Shown piece by piece: positions 9,332-18,125 of a stretch of DNA of 48,998 nucleotides. Position numbers and translations under genes: made by a program. A model generated the notes under the pieces. That model was not told where the DNA came from and searched no databases. It saw nothing but the letters and a program-made list of their open reading frames with translations. The stretch is from positions 1 through 48,998 of the forward strand of contig JAPLBK010000034.1 in NCBI GenBank assembly GCA_026392775.1. Reading direction: 5' to 3'. This DNA is from Actinomycetota bacterium (GTDB taxonomy: Bacteria > Actinomycetota > Actinomycetes > Nanopelagicales > Nanopelagicaceae). Every line of letters begins with the position of its first letter. Within the stretch, counting starts at the first letter, position 1.

Positions 9332-9676
9332 ATGATTGATGGAATCGGCATTGATGTCGTTGATATCGAGCGATTTAAATCCTCTTTAGAGCGAACTCCG
9401 GGATTGCGTGAAAAGCTGTTCACAATCAATGAACAAACAAAACCAATCCATTCACTTGCTGCGCGCTTTGCAGCAAAAGAAGCATTGGCTAAAGCTTTAA
9501 ACGCTGGAAAAGGCCTTAGTTGGCATGAGGCTGAAGTGATTAATTTAGAGAGCGGAAAGCCTGCCTTTCTATTTCGCGGTGAGATAGCTGATTTAGTAGA
9601 TGGTGCGCATGTTCATCTTTCTCTTTCGCATGATGCCAGTATTGCATCTGCCATGGTGATTGTGGAGCGCACGTAA
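9332..9676 (+). CDS. acpS: holo-[acyl-carrier-protein] synthase
   Basis: 114 residues. AcpS transfers 4'-phosphopantetheine from CoA to apo-ACP. The product begins [15 protein letters not shown], holding the magnesium-binding aspartate, and has the second motif [14 protein letters not shown]; both are diagnostic. The ATG at 9332 gives the usual N-terminus; the frame is open upstream to 9251 but that part overlaps the PAP2 gene and is not family-like. A TAGGCT hexamer (9319-9324) lies 7 bases upstream, a possible leaderless promoter. The stop overlaps the alr start by one base. Confidence 0.95.
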   Translation: MIDGIGIDVVDIERFKSSLERTPGLREKLFTINEQTKPIHSLAARFAAKEALAKALNAGKGLSWHEAEVINLESGKPAFLFRGEIADLVDGAHVHLSLSHDASIASAMVIVERT

Positions 9677-10779
9677 TGCAACATCGCGCCGAAGCTCGTA
9701 TTGACCTGCTTGCACTTGCTTCAAATATTTCAATTTTAAAAGCTACCTCCAAAGTGGATCTCTTGGCAGTTGTTAAAGCAGATGCATATGGTCATGGGTT
9801 AGTTGAGATTGGATTGGCGGCAGAGAAAAGTGGTGCTGATTGGTTAGGCGTTGCATTGCTAGAAGAGGCAATTTCACTTCGCACTCACGGAGTTCGCATT
9901 CCTATTTTGGCCTGGTTAGTTCCACCAGAATCAGATTTTGATTCGGCTGCAAAGCATGACATCGATATAGCAGTTGCATCCCTTGGGACCTTAAAGGAAA
10001 TTTCTCAACTACCTAACAAGCCCCGTATTCATATTGAGGTCGATACAGGAATGACACGTGGTGGCTTTCTAGATGAGTGGGATGAGTTACTCAAAGCAGA
10101 TTTTTCTAAAGTCGAAGTTGTAGGAATCTTCTCACACTTTGCACGAGCAGATGAAGCTGGGCAGCAACAAAACCTTGATCAACTCAAGGATTTTAAGAAA
10201 AAGATTGAGCAATTAAAAGTAGTTGGCGTGAATCCACCCATTAAGCATTTATCTAATTCAGCGGCCACCTTGCTAGATGGTGATTCCGCCTTTGACATGG
10301 TGCGCACAGGAATAGCAATGTATGGGTTGAGTCCAGATGTTAAATCTATGGGGGAGAGTAAGAAACTAGGTTTGAAACCAGTTATGCAACTTCGAGCTAA
10401 ATTATATTTAGTAAAGCATGTTCCTGCAGGTTCACCTGTCGGTTACGGCGCAACTGCAGTGACAGAAAAAGAGACAAAACTTGGTGTAGTTGCAATGGGT
10501 TATGCCGATGGAATTCCACGTATTGCACAAAGTGCAGGTGTATTTATTGATGGCAAGAAGGCTCCAATAATCGGGCGAGTTTCTATGGATCAATTTGTTG
10601 TTGATCTAGGGGTGAGCTCTACTGCAAATTCAGGTGATTGGGTGATTGTTTTTGGTGATGGTTCTCAGGGTGAATACACAGCAGATGACTGGGGTAAGGC
10701 ATCGTTATCAATAAATTATGAAATTGTGACAAGAATCGGTCCCCGAGTCCCTAGAATCTACGCACCTCATGTCTACTAG
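9676..10779 (+). CDS. alr: alanine racemase
   Basis: 367 residues. Converts L-alanine to D-alanine for peptidoglycan, using PLP. The PLP lysine is in AVVKADAYGHG near the N-terminus; later motifs are HIEVDTGMTRGGF, HLSNSAATLL, VRTGIAMYGLSP, and the catalytic-tyrosine region PVGYGATAV/MGYADGIPR. The start overlaps acpS by one base and the end overlaps the next ABC ATPase by 11 bases. The direct coupling of a wall gene to an amino-acid importer is unusual and may only reflect genome compaction. Confidence 0.96.
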   Translation: MQHRAEARIDLLALASNISILKATSKVDLLAVVKADAYGHGLVEIGLAAEKSGADWLGVALLEEAISLRTHGVRIPILAWLVPPESDFDSAAKHDIDIAVASLGTLKEISQLPNKPRIHIEVDTGMTRGGFLDEWDELLKADFSKVEVVGIFSHFARADEAGQQQNLDQLKDFKKKIEQLKVVGVNPPIKHLSNSAATLLDGDSAFDMVRTGIAMYGLSPDVKSMGESKKLGLKPVMQLRAKLYLVKHVPAGSPVGYGATAVTEKETKLGVVAMGYADGIPRIAQSAGVFIDGKKAPIIGRVSMDQFVVDLGVSSTANSGDWVIVFGDGSQGEYTADDWGKASLSINYEIVTRIGPRVPRIYAPHVY

Positions 10780-11536
10780 TAATGCAGCGCTGCGTGTCGA
10801 AGGTGTCAATGTCGCCTTCGGCGGACTTCGCGCCCTCAATGATGTCTATTTAGAAATTGGTAAGAATGAGGTTGTCGGATTAATTGGTCCCAACGGAGCT
10901 GGTAAGACAACTTTATTTAACGCGCTGTGCGGTTTAGTCAAGCCAGATTCTGGCAAGTTATTCTTAGATGGAAAAGAACAAGATTTCCCACGTACTTCGA
11001 ATTTAGTTGATTTAGGTATATCTCGTACATTGCAAGGTGTTGGCTTGTTTGGGGATTTAACTGTTCTTGAAAATGTCATGGTTGGTGCGCACCACCTTGC
11101 TCATTCAGGGTTGATCTCTGCAGCGCTAGGGCGAAGCGGCAAAGATGAAAAAGAGATTCGCACAAGATCCTTTAGCGCACTAGAGCGTGTGTATGCAGGT
11201 GGATTAGCTGATCGTCGTGCAGATACTTTGTCATATCCCGACACGAAGCGAGTTGCTATTGCACGTGCACTTGTAAGTGAACCAAAGATTTTGATGTTAG
11301 ATGAACCTGCTGGCGGCTTAGGTTCACAAGATATTGAGTGGATGAACCTTTTAATTAGAAATTTAAGTGCCTCTATGTCAGTACTACTCATTGAACACCA
11401 TATGGATGTTGTGATGTCAGTATGTAGCAAGCTATATGTTCTTAATTTTGGTGAAGTTATTGCCAGTGGAAACGCCGAAACCGTGCGCAGAGATCCTGCA
11501 GTAATGGCTGCATATTTAGGAACAGGTGCTAAATGA
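10769..11536 (+). CDS. branched-chain amino acid-type ABC transporter, ATPase LivG-like
   Basis: 255 residues. One of two cytoplasmic ATPases of a hydrophobic-amino-acid-type importer. Walker A is GPNGAGKTT, Walker B is ILMLDEPAGGLG and the H-loop is in LLIEHHMDVVM. The expected signature motif (LPYGQQ or LSGGQ) is replaced by LSYPDTK just before RVAIARAL, so one of the two ATP sites formed with LivF may be weakened. The start overlaps alr by 11 bases and the end overlaps the next ATPase by 4 (ATGA). C-terminal PAVMAAYLG is the LivG/LivF family ending. Confidence 0.92.
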   Translation: MSTSNAALRVEGVNVAFGGLRALNDVYLEIGKNEVVGLIGPNGAGKTTLFNALCGLVKPDSGKLFLDGKEQDFPRTSNLVDLGISRTLQGVGLFGDLTVLENVMVGAHHLAHSGLISAALGRSGKDEKEIRTRSFSALERVYAGGLADRRADTLSYPDTKRVAIARALVSEPKILMLDEPAGGLGSQDIEWMNLLIRNLSASMSVLLIEHHMDVVMSVCSKLYVLNFGEVIASGNAETVRRDPAVMAAYLGTGAK

Positions 11537-12243
11537 GCCTGAATGTTTCCAACTTAACTGTTCACCATGGTGCGATATGTGCAATTAGTCAGGTTTCAAT
11601 AGCTGTTCCAACAGGCAAGCTAGCAGCCATTATTGGGGCAAATGGAGCGGGCAAAACAACTTTGCTTCGCACGATCTCTGGCCTTAAAACACCAACCAAT
11701 GGCTCAATCATGTGGAAGGGTGAAAAGATTGCTGGAATTAAACCTGAAGCGCTAGTTCGCCGAGGTATCTCACATGTTTCTGAAGGTAAATCAGTTATTC
11801 CAGAGTTGACTGTGCGAGAGAACTTAGAGCTAGGGGCAATTTGGCGCCGCAATGCCAAAGAATCAAAAGAATCTATTGATCAAGTAGTTTCAATATTTCC
11901 ACGTTTAGGTGAGCGCATACAACAGCGTGCAGATACTTTATCTGGCGGTGAACGACAGATGTTGGCTATTGGGCGAGCGATTATGGCTAAGCCGCAGTTA
12001 TTACTTTTAGATGAGCCATCTTTAGGTCTTGCGCCATTAGTTATTGAACAGATTTTCCAAACGATTCGTGACTTAGCAACCTCAATGAATTTAACAGTTT
12101 TGTTAGTAGAACAAAATGCAATGGGAGCGCTAAAAATTGCAGACCTTGGAATTGTCCTTAATCTTGGAAAAGTAGTCACAATGAACCATGCTCAAGCGCT
12201 GATTGATGATCCTGCCGTGCGCGCGGCATATTTGGGGTATTGA
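11533..12243 (+). CDS. branched-chain amino acid-type ABC transporter, ATPase LivF-like
   Basis: 236 residues, typical LivF length. Walker A GANGAGKTT, canonical signature LSGGERQML, Walker B LLLLDEPSLGLAP and switch histidine replaced region VLLVEQNAM (glutamine-asparagine, typical of LivF). Works with the LivG-like ATPase as a heterodimer below the two permeases. ATGA overlap with the gene before and a one-base overlap with the permease after show tight coupling. Substrate cannot be deduced from the ATPase. Confidence 0.93.
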   Translation: MSLNVSNLTVHHGAICAISQVSIAVPTGKLAAIIGANGAGKTTLLRTISGLKTPTNGSIMWKGEKIAGIKPEALVRRGISHVSEGKSVIPELTVRENLELGAIWRRNAKESKESIDQVVSIFPRLGERIQQRADTLSGGERQMLAIGRAIMAKPQLLLLDEPSLGLAPLVIEQIFQTIRDLATSMNLTVLLVEQNAMGALKIADLGIVLNLGKVVTMNHAQALIDDPAVRAAYLGY

Positions 12244-13139
12244 TGCAAAAATTACTAGAGACCTTTCTTATAGGACTATCGACCGGTTCTATTTATGCCC
12301 TCATGTCAATTGCTCTTGTATTGGTCTGGAGATCAACTCGTGTAGTCAATTTTGCCCAAGCAGGTCAGGCGATGCTTTCCACCTATATTGGTTTTGAGAT
12401 AGCTACCCGAACTGAAATATTCTGGCTTGGCTTATTATTTGCCATCGCTGCCGGGGCTCTAGTTGGAGCTGGTGTGGATTATTTCTTCATGCGAGTTTTA
12501 TTCAAACACGCTGTTTCTGGACCTGCAGCCGTGGTTGCTCCAGTTATTGCCACATTGGGCTTACTCGGATTAATTAGGAGCATTGTGGGATTGACTTGGG
12601 GTGGGGAGTTCAAATCAATTAAAGCGCCAGCATCCACAGATGGTTTCACCATAGGCGAAATGACAATTCCTTTCTCACCTTTAAATCTTCTGATTATCGT
12701 GACGGTTTTCATAATTCTCATTGCTCTAGCGATCATATTTCAACGCACGAATCTGGGCCTATCCTTACGTGCATCAGCCTATGCACCAGAGATTGCGCAG
12801 TTAGCGGGTATCAAGACTGCGCGAACAAGAACTATTGGTTGGGCAATCGCCGGTGGAGTTGGTGGAGTCGCTGGAATGTTAGTAACTGCTTCTAACTTCC
12901 TTTCACCTTATTCGCTCGATCTATTACTGGTCTTTGGATTTATTGCAGCGGTTATTGGCGGTCTTGAAAGTATGGTTGGATCCGTTGTTGGAGCCTTAAT
13001 CCTTGGAATTGCCCTAACTTTTATTTTGAACTACGTCGGTACCTCATTGGTATTTATTGGTGGATTTTTAGTTCTCATCGTGGTGCTACTTGTTAAGCCA
13101 GATGGAATAATGGCTAGAGGCAGGGCGCGCCGTGCGTAA
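12243..13139 (+). CDS. branched-chain amino acid-type ABC transporter, permease LivH-like
   Basis: 298 residues with about eight hydrophobic segments. Typical LivH features are LSTGSIYALMSIALVLVWRSTRVVNFAQAGQAM at the N-terminus (cited here in parts: GSIYALMSIALV, VVNFAQAGQAM) and the cytoplasmic coupling region LRASAYAPEIAQLAGI. The ATG at 12243 shares its A with the stop of the ATPase gene; a TTG three bases earlier is also possible. Forms the membrane channel with the LivM-like subunit encoded next, whose start overlaps this gene by 8 bases. Confidence 0.92.
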   Translation: MQKLLETFLIGLSTGSIYALMSIALVLVWRSTRVVNFAQAGQAMLSTYIGFEIATRTEIFWLGLLFAIAAGALVGAGVDYFFMRVLFKHAVSGPAAVVAPVIATLGLLGLIRSIVGLTWGGEFKSIKAPASTDGFTIGEMTIPFSPLNLLIIVTVFIILIALAIIFQRTNLGLSLRASAYAPEIAQLAGIKTARTRTIGWAIAGGVGGVAGMLVTASNFLSPYSLDLLLVFGFIAAVIGGLESMVGSVVGALILGIALTFILNYVGTSLVFIGGFLVLIVVLLVKPDGIMARGRARRA

Positions 13140-14097
13140 AAAACTAGCTCTCTTCATTCTCCTTGGTTGGCTCTTGCTTTTAATCGGTGATCGCATAGAT
13201 GAGCTTCGTGTGTATCAAGGAGCGCAGATCGCGATGTATGCGATTGCTCTTTCATCAATAGTTTTACTGACTGGTTACTCCGGCCAAGTCTCACTTGGCA
13301 ATGGCGCGATGATGGCCGTGGGTGGCTATGCCGCGGCACTGACCCTTAATAATCTAGGGAGCCCGGTTTGGTTTGCATTTGTGATGGCAGTATTTGTCTC
13401 AGCTCTCTTTGGTGCTTTCCTTGGAGTAGCAGCTGCCCGATTATCCGGACCATATCTGGCGGGAACAACGCTGGCTCTAGCTGTGGGTCTTCCAGAAATT
13501 GCCAATCAATTTGATTTTCTTGGAGGAGTGCCTGGACTTCTCTTTGATGTTGGGTTTCCTCCTGAAAGATTTGGAGAAGAGTTCACTCAATATAAGTGGT
13601 TCTTTTGGATCGCAACCTTTTTAGCCCTACTCTCTCTATTTATCACCTCTAATATCCTTCAATCGCGCTACGGACGAACCTGGCGTGCGATCCGCAGTAA
13701 CTCTTTGGCCGCTGAGCTATCAGGGGTTCATTCAGGGCGGATGAAGATTCTTGCTTTCACCATCAGCTCAGCCATTGCTGGGCTAGCTGGTGCGGTGCTG
13801 GCCATGACTATCAGTCTGGTCGCCCCAGGGGCCTACACACTTTCTCTTTCATTTGCACTGGTCACCGGGGCGGTGCTCGCTGGCGTCTCTAGCCTGCCGG
13901 GTGTGGTCTTCGGAGCGCTGATCCTGGTTGCAATACCTGAGATCGCAGATGTTCTGGCCAACCGACTGGGGGGTGATGAGAGCTTAAACAACTATCTCCC
14001 AGGTCTGATTGTGAGTGTTTTGCTCATCCTTTCAGTGATTTTTACCCCAAATGGTCCGGGAGAGAAGCTGAAAAGTCGACACCATAAAAAAGCGTGA
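13132..14097 (+). CDS. branched-chain amino acid-type ABC transporter, permease LivM-like
   Basis: 321 residues, about nine or ten hydrophobic segments. LivM-family blocks are LLTGYSGQVSLGNGAMMAVGGY, here represented by GYSGQVSLGNGAMM, and the coupling helix RAIRSNSLAAELSGVHSGRMK (seen as AIRSNSLAAELSGV). Starts at GTG 13132, overlapping the first permease. The C-terminus is basic and cytoplasmic. A small TACTAG/CTAGTA hairpin (14109-14127) lies in the 70-base gap before the binding-protein gene and could adjust the ratio of binding protein to permease. Confidence 0.92.
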   Translation: MRKKLALFILLGWLLLLIGDRIDELRVYQGAQIAMYAIALSSIVLLTGYSGQVSLGNGAMMAVGGYAAALTLNNLGSPVWFAFVMAVFVSALFGAFLGVAAARLSGPYLAGTTLALAVGLPEIANQFDFLGGVPGLLFDVGFPPERFGEEFTQYKWFFWIATFLALLSLFITSNILQSRYGRTWRAIRSNSLAAELSGVHSGRMKILAFTISSAIAGLAGAVLAMTISLVAPGAYTLSLSFALVTGAVLAGVSSLPGVVFGALILVAIPEIADVLANRLGGDESLNNYLPGLIVSVLLILSVIFTPNGPGEKLKSRHHKKA

Positions 14098-14167
14098 GTG
14101 CCTTAAATTACTAGAGGGTAACTAGTAGATTACGAGAAGTTCAACCACCCTCGATGGAAGGAAAACA

Positions 14168-15463
14168 ATGATCAGAAAGACTCGTGCAAAGGGGACCTGG
14201 CTCGCTGCCACGGTGCTCGCAGTTGGCAGCCTATTTGCAACAGCGCTCCCAGCACACGCAGAGACGGGAGTTAGCAGCAGCGAGATAAAGCTGGGCATTA
14301 CTCTCCCGCTTACTGGAGCAGCATCGCCAGGCTATAACAAGATCGGCAATGCTATGAACGCATACTTCAAGTATGTCAATGACAACGGCGGAGTCTATGG
14401 CCGAAAGATCACCCTCATCCAGAAAAATGATGAGTACTCCCCACAGTTATCGATTGCCAAGACAAATGAATTAATTTTAAAGGATAAAGTTTTTGCACTA
14501 GTCGGCCCACTTGGAACTGCAAACTACACATCAGTTCATAAGTCCGTAGGCCTTGCTAAGCGCGGAATCCCAAGTCTTTTCCTCAACACTGGATTTAGTG
14601 GATTTGGAAATAAGAAAACCTATCCAACCTCTTTCATGATTCTTCCTTCCTACGCTATGGAAGCAAAGGTCATCGCACAATTCCTCAAAGAGAATCATGC
14701 TGGAAAGAAACTCGGCATTGTTTATCAGAATGATGAATTTGGAATTGATGGATTGGGTGCATTTAAGGCAGCCGGTACAAAGTTTGATGTAAGCGTGGCT
14801 TACACATCAGGTACTCAGAGCGCGGCCACTGCACAGACCTGGGTCTCCCAGCTTGCAGCAGGTGGAGCTCAAGTAGTTGTCTTCTTTGGCGTAACTTCAG
14901 CAACAGCTCCGCTACTTGCAGTAGCTGCAGCAGCTAAGTACGCACCACAATGGATCCTTGGATCAGTTGGGGCAGACCCATTAACTCTACGTGCACTTGG
15001 TGTTCCATTAGCAGTTCTCAATGGCGCACAGACTCCAGCTGGTAATCCATCACCAAATGACACTAGCGATGAGTACGTCAAGCAGTTCCAAGAGATCAAT
15101 ACCAAGTACAACACTGGTACCGCTTTTGATGACTATGTACTTCAAGGCATGAACATCGGTCTAATGACTGTTCAAGGTCTGCGGGCTGCAGGATCAAATC
15201 CAACCCGTAAGGGATTGATTAGTGCTATGGAAAGCAAAGGTTCAACCTTTGCATCCGTTGCCTACTCTCCTCTTGGGTTTTCAAAGACCAGCAACGTCGG
15301 TCACACCGGTTACTACATGGCAGTTATGGATGCCAGCGGAGATAGAAAGCCATTTGGTGGAAAAGTCACGCTCTACACCACTGATAGTGGCTCTGGTCCA
15401 GTTGTGGTTTCCACCTTCAAACGTCCGGCAATGCCAGCGAAAGGATTACCAAGTAACTCATGA
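14168..15463 (+). CDS. secreted substrate-binding protein of the LivK (periplasmic-binding type I) class
   Basis: 431 residues. A signal peptide covers about 1-31 (basic MIRKTRAKG, hydrophobic core, ALPAHA cleavage). The mature part starts ETGVSSSEIKLGITLPLTGAA, the usual beginning of amino-acid/amide-binding receptors, and continues with KITLIQKNDEYSPQ and GPLGTANYTS. No lipobox cysteine follows the signal peptide, so it should be released rather than lipid-anchored, which is unexpected for an importer in a single-membrane cell. GGAAGGAAAA ribosome-binding site. The stop overlaps the next start (ATGA). Confidence 0.9.
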   Translation: MIRKTRAKGTWLAATVLAVGSLFATALPAHAETGVSSSEIKLGITLPLTGAASPGYNKIGNAMNAYFKYVNDNGGVYGRKITLIQKNDEYSPQLSIAKTNELILKDKVFALVGPLGTANYTSVHKSVGLAKRGIPSLFLNTGFSGFGNKKTYPTSFMILPSYAMEAKVIAQFLKENHAGKKLGIVYQNDEFGIDGLGAFKAAGTKFDVSVAYTSGTQSAATAQTWVSQLAAGGAQVVVFFGVTSATAPLLAVAAAAKYAPQWILGSVGADPLTLRALGVPLAVLNGAQTPAGNPSPNDTSDEYVKQFQEINTKYNTGTAFDDYVLQGMNIGLMTVQGLRAAGSNPTRKGLISAMESKGSTFASVAYSPLGFSKTSNVGHTGYYMAVMDASGDRKPFGGKVTLYTTDSGSGPVVVSTFKRPAMPAKGLPSNS

Positions 15464-17079
15464 GAAACTTTAAATTCAAGCGTTCCTTAACGCTTATAGC
15501 AGTTACATCACTGCTCTCAATTACCGTTGTTTCAATTCCAACGGCTGCACAAGCAGCTCCTGCTTGTGATGGCAAGAGTCCAGTTCAGACATGTGGTGGT
15601 GCGACATCTGATGGTGCACCGTACGCAATGATGGTGCCTGCCAACTTCAATGGAACTGTCTATCTCTATTCACATGGATATCGTCCAAACGTTCCAGTTC
15701 CTGTTGGAATTCCTGGATATGGTGGATACACAGTTACCAATACACCTCAACCTGGTCCAAACGCAACAGTAATTGGTGCGCTTTTGGCTAAGGGATATGG
15801 CGTTGTCGGTTCAGGATTTGCACGCCAAGGTTGGAATGCAGATTCAGCTATCAAAACCAACGTTGAACTTGTAGGACTGTTCAAGAAGCAGTTTACAAAG
15901 ACCACAAAAGTTGTTGCATGGGGCGAATCACTTGGTGGATTCATTACTCAAGCGCTCGCAGAGAAGCATTCAGATCTCTTCAGTGCTGCAGCACCACTAT
16001 GTATGGCTAGCGATGTCACTCCGCTTATGACAATGGCAGGAGATGCACTCTGGGGAATGAAGACCTTCTTTGATCCAACAATCAAAGGTGGTAATTACTC
16101 AGCTGGAGCTGCAGGTTATGCCGAAGCGATGGGTGATCTAGTAAAGGTCTTCACAGCTATCGGAGCACTGCAAGCAGCTTTTGCAGCCAACCCAAGCACT
16201 CCAGCTTGGCCAGCAACATCAAAGGTTCCAGATGCAATTAAGGGGATTCCTTCACGAAGCGCACTTGTAATGGTTGCGTTGATGTCTGGAATTCCAATGC
16301 AATCTGCACACTTTGATTCAACTTCAGCACCTCCTGGATTGCCGGCTTCAAACACTCTTTCATTCCAGGTTGCGATTAACCCAGCTTTTGCTGCTCTTGA
16401 GAACGTAGCAAACGCTGCAGCACTTGCAGTTCTTGCAACGCATGATCTTGAGCTACAAGCTGGTGGTGCAGTATTTGATAACTCCGCTACTGACTACGCA
16501 GCACGTATTACAGATGAACAATTCATCTGGGCTTCAGCCCTTTCAGGTAACTCAGGAACTGCTGGACTTCTCAGTATTCTTGCTGTATCACCACGGGCTA
16601 AAGCAAGTCCTGCTGCAGTAGAGAAGTTGAAGACACTTACTACTCATTCTGGAAAGGTTGATATTCCAACCATTCTCTTTACTGGCGTTGCTGATCCTAC
16701 AACTACTGCTGGAAACCAACAGTCAGTTGTCGATAAGTATGCAACGTATTGGGCAGACAAGTGGGTAGCTGGAAGAAAGGCAGGAAATCCTAAGCGTCCT
16801 GCTAACAACCAGCTCGTCCTCTGGAACTTCCCAAGTGCGAAGTACAGCAAGTACACAGCTGCTGGAGCACCAGATACATCTGTTCCTGCTGCATCTGGTA
16901 CTAACCACTGTAACTTCACCACATCCCAATACATGGCAGTAGCAGATCTACTTGCTTATGCCTCAGCTAATGGTAAAAACCTCTCAGGAGGTCCAATGCT
17001 CACCAAGATTCGTAAGGCAGGAAATATGACTTACGATCGTGGCTATAGCGCTCCACAGTTGAAGTATTACGGAGGATAA
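15460..17079 (+). CDS. secreted alpha/beta-hydrolase-like protein
   Basis: 539 residues with a signal peptide (about 1-32, cleavage at AQA before APACDG) and no family I can name. The strand-turn region TVYLYSHGYRPN resembles the oxyanion-hole part of alpha/beta hydrolases, S157 in VVAWGESLGGF fits the GxSxG nucleophile elbow, a candidate acid is in ILFTGVADPTT and a candidate histidine in TNHCNFTTSQY near residue 497. So an exported esterase, peptidase or amidase is plausible. It overlaps the binding-protein stop by 4 bases, so the hydrolase and importer are made together; the enzyme may release what the transporter takes up. Confidence 0.75.
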   Translation: MRNFKFKRSLTLIAVTSLLSITVVSIPTAAQAAPACDGKSPVQTCGGATSDGAPYAMMVPANFNGTVYLYSHGYRPNVPVPVGIPGYGGYTVTNTPQPGPNATVIGALLAKGYGVVGSGFARQGWNADSAIKTNVELVGLFKKQFTKTTKVVAWGESLGGFITQALAEKHSDLFSAAAPLCMASDVTPLMTMAGDALWGMKTFFDPTIKGGNYSAGAAGYAEAMGDLVKVFTAIGALQAAFAANPSTPAWPATSKVPDAIKGIPSRSALVMVALMSGIPMQSAHFDSTSAPPGLPASNTLSFQVAINPAFAALENVANAAALAVLATHDLELQAGGAVFDNSATDYAARITDEQFIWASALSGNSGTAGLLSILAVSPRAKASPAAVEKLKTLTTHSGKVDIPTILFTGVADPTTTAGNQQSVVDKYATYWADKWVAGRKAGNPKRPANNQLVLWNFPSAKYSKYTAAGAPDTSVPAASGTNHCNFTTSQYMAVADLLAYASANGKNLSGGPMLTKIRKAGNMTYDRGYSAPQLKYYGG

Positions 17080-17104
17080 TCTCTAGCAATACATCGAGGG
17101 TAGT

Positions 17105-17148
17105 AAACGGGGGCTTCGGGAAACCGAGGCCCCCGTTTCCTTTATTCT
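17105..17148 (+). terminator. strong Rho-independent terminator
   Basis: A 15-bp stem (17105-17119 with 17124-17138, one G-U pair) closed by a GAAA tetraloop, followed by a T-rich tract (CCTTTATTCTT). It ends the transporter-hydrolase operon and lies only about 16 bases before the tsaE start. Confidence 0.92.
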
Positions 17149-17154
17149 TAAGCG
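17143..17154 (+). promoter_or_regulatory. -10 element of tsaE, leaderless
   Basis: TATTCT at 17143-17148 is followed by exactly six bases and then the GTG start. No ribosome-binding site fits between. Transcription would begin at or next to the start codon. The -35 position falls in the terminator stem and shows no TTGACA. Confidence 0.5.
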
Positions 17155-17592
17155 GTGAAGATTGAGGTAGCAAGCACAGAGCAGATGCTTATTCTCGGCA
17201 TCTCTCTTTCTGCGCAACTTAAAGCAGGTGATCTCATACTTATTAATGGCCCCCTTGGTGCAGGAAAGACAGTATTAGCCCAAGGCATTGGCAAGGGTTT
17301 AGGAATAGATGAGATTACATCTCCTACATTTGTAATCTCAAGAACTCACAAAGCTGTCCTACCCATGATTCATGTGGACGCATACCGCTTAATTGATACC
17401 GACAACCCCAATCTTTATTTGGATGATCTGGATTTAGACACAGAAAACTCACTCACAGTTGTTGAGTGGGGCGGGGCAGAATCTGCACGTTTGAGTGAAG
17501 ATCGCTTAGAAATCACTATTGATAGAACAAATGAAGTTCGCCAGGTTGAGATTAAAGCCATTGGTTCTCGCTGGGATGGCTTTGCCCTATGA
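17155..17592 (+). CDS. tsaE: tRNA threonylcarbamoyladenosine biosynthesis ATPase TsaE
   Basis: 145 residues. TsaE is the ATPase of the TsaB-TsaD-TsaE complex that makes t6A37 in tRNAs decoding ANN codons. Walker A is NGPLGAGKTVLAQGIGKGLG, followed by SPTFVI, the HVDAYRL motif and VVEWGG, all diagnostic. Starts with GTG at 17155 just after the terminator of the operon before, with a -10 hexamer six bases upstream. ATGA overlap with tsaB. Confidence 0.95.
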   Translation: MKIEVASTEQMLILGISLSAQLKAGDLILINGPLGAGKTVLAQGIGKGLGIDEITSPTFVISRTHKAVLPMIHVDAYRLIDTDNPNLYLDDLDLDTENSLTVVEWGGAESARLSEDRLEITIDRTNEVRQVEIKAIGSRWDGFAL

Positions 17593-18125
17593 CAATTACT
17601 TTAGCTATTGATACTTCAACCTCTCGCACATCAGTTGCAATTATTGAAGATGGTTCAATACTGTGGAGTGGACACAGAGATGGTGCAACAGAACATGGTC
17701 CAGCTCTGCCGTCTCTGGTCCAGGAAGGCATTAAAGGCTTTGCTATTAATGAAGTTGTAGTTGGGATGGGACCTGGGCCATTTACAGGATTGCGTGTGGG
17801 AATTGCCTTTGCACAAAGTTTTGCATTAGCTCGTGGGATTTCGGTGCGAGGTGTGTGTTCACTCGATGCGATCGCAGCACAAGTAGATGAAAAAGACTTT
17901 ATTGTTACGGTCGATGCCAGACGCAAAGAGGTTTATTGGGCCCGATATAAAGATGGAGTTCGCATCGGCGAACCAGCGGTGAGTTTTCCTGCAGATGTGT
18001 CAGGTGCCCCAATTCATTCAGATCTTTATCCTGATATGAAAGCACTAATTGCACTTTCGGCAAACATAACTGAACCGATGTATTTGCGCAGACCTGATGC
18101 AGTGGCGACGGCGGATCGACAATGA
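17589..18125 (+). CDS. tsaB: tRNA threonylcarbamoyladenosine biosynthesis protein TsaB
   Basis: 178 residues, somewhat shorter than the usual 220-230. TsaB is an inactive ASKHA-fold paralogue of TsaD that scaffolds the t6A complex. It begins MTITLAIDTSTSRTSVAIIE and has the conserved GMGPGPFTGLRVGIAFAQSF. The C-terminal half is reduced, ending PMYLRRPDAV, the usual last motif. It overlaps tsaE (ATGA) and the next gene by 4 bases, so tsaE-tsaB-rimI-tsaD are translationally linked. Confidence 0.94.
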   Translation: MTITLAIDTSTSRTSVAIIEDGSILWSGHRDGATEHGPALPSLVQEGIKGFAINEVVVGMGPGPFTGLRVGIAFAQSFALARGISVRGVCSLDAIAAQVDEKDFIVTVDARRKEVYWARYKDGVRIGEPAVSFPADVSGAPIHSDLYPDMKALIALSANITEPMYLRRPDAVATADRQ

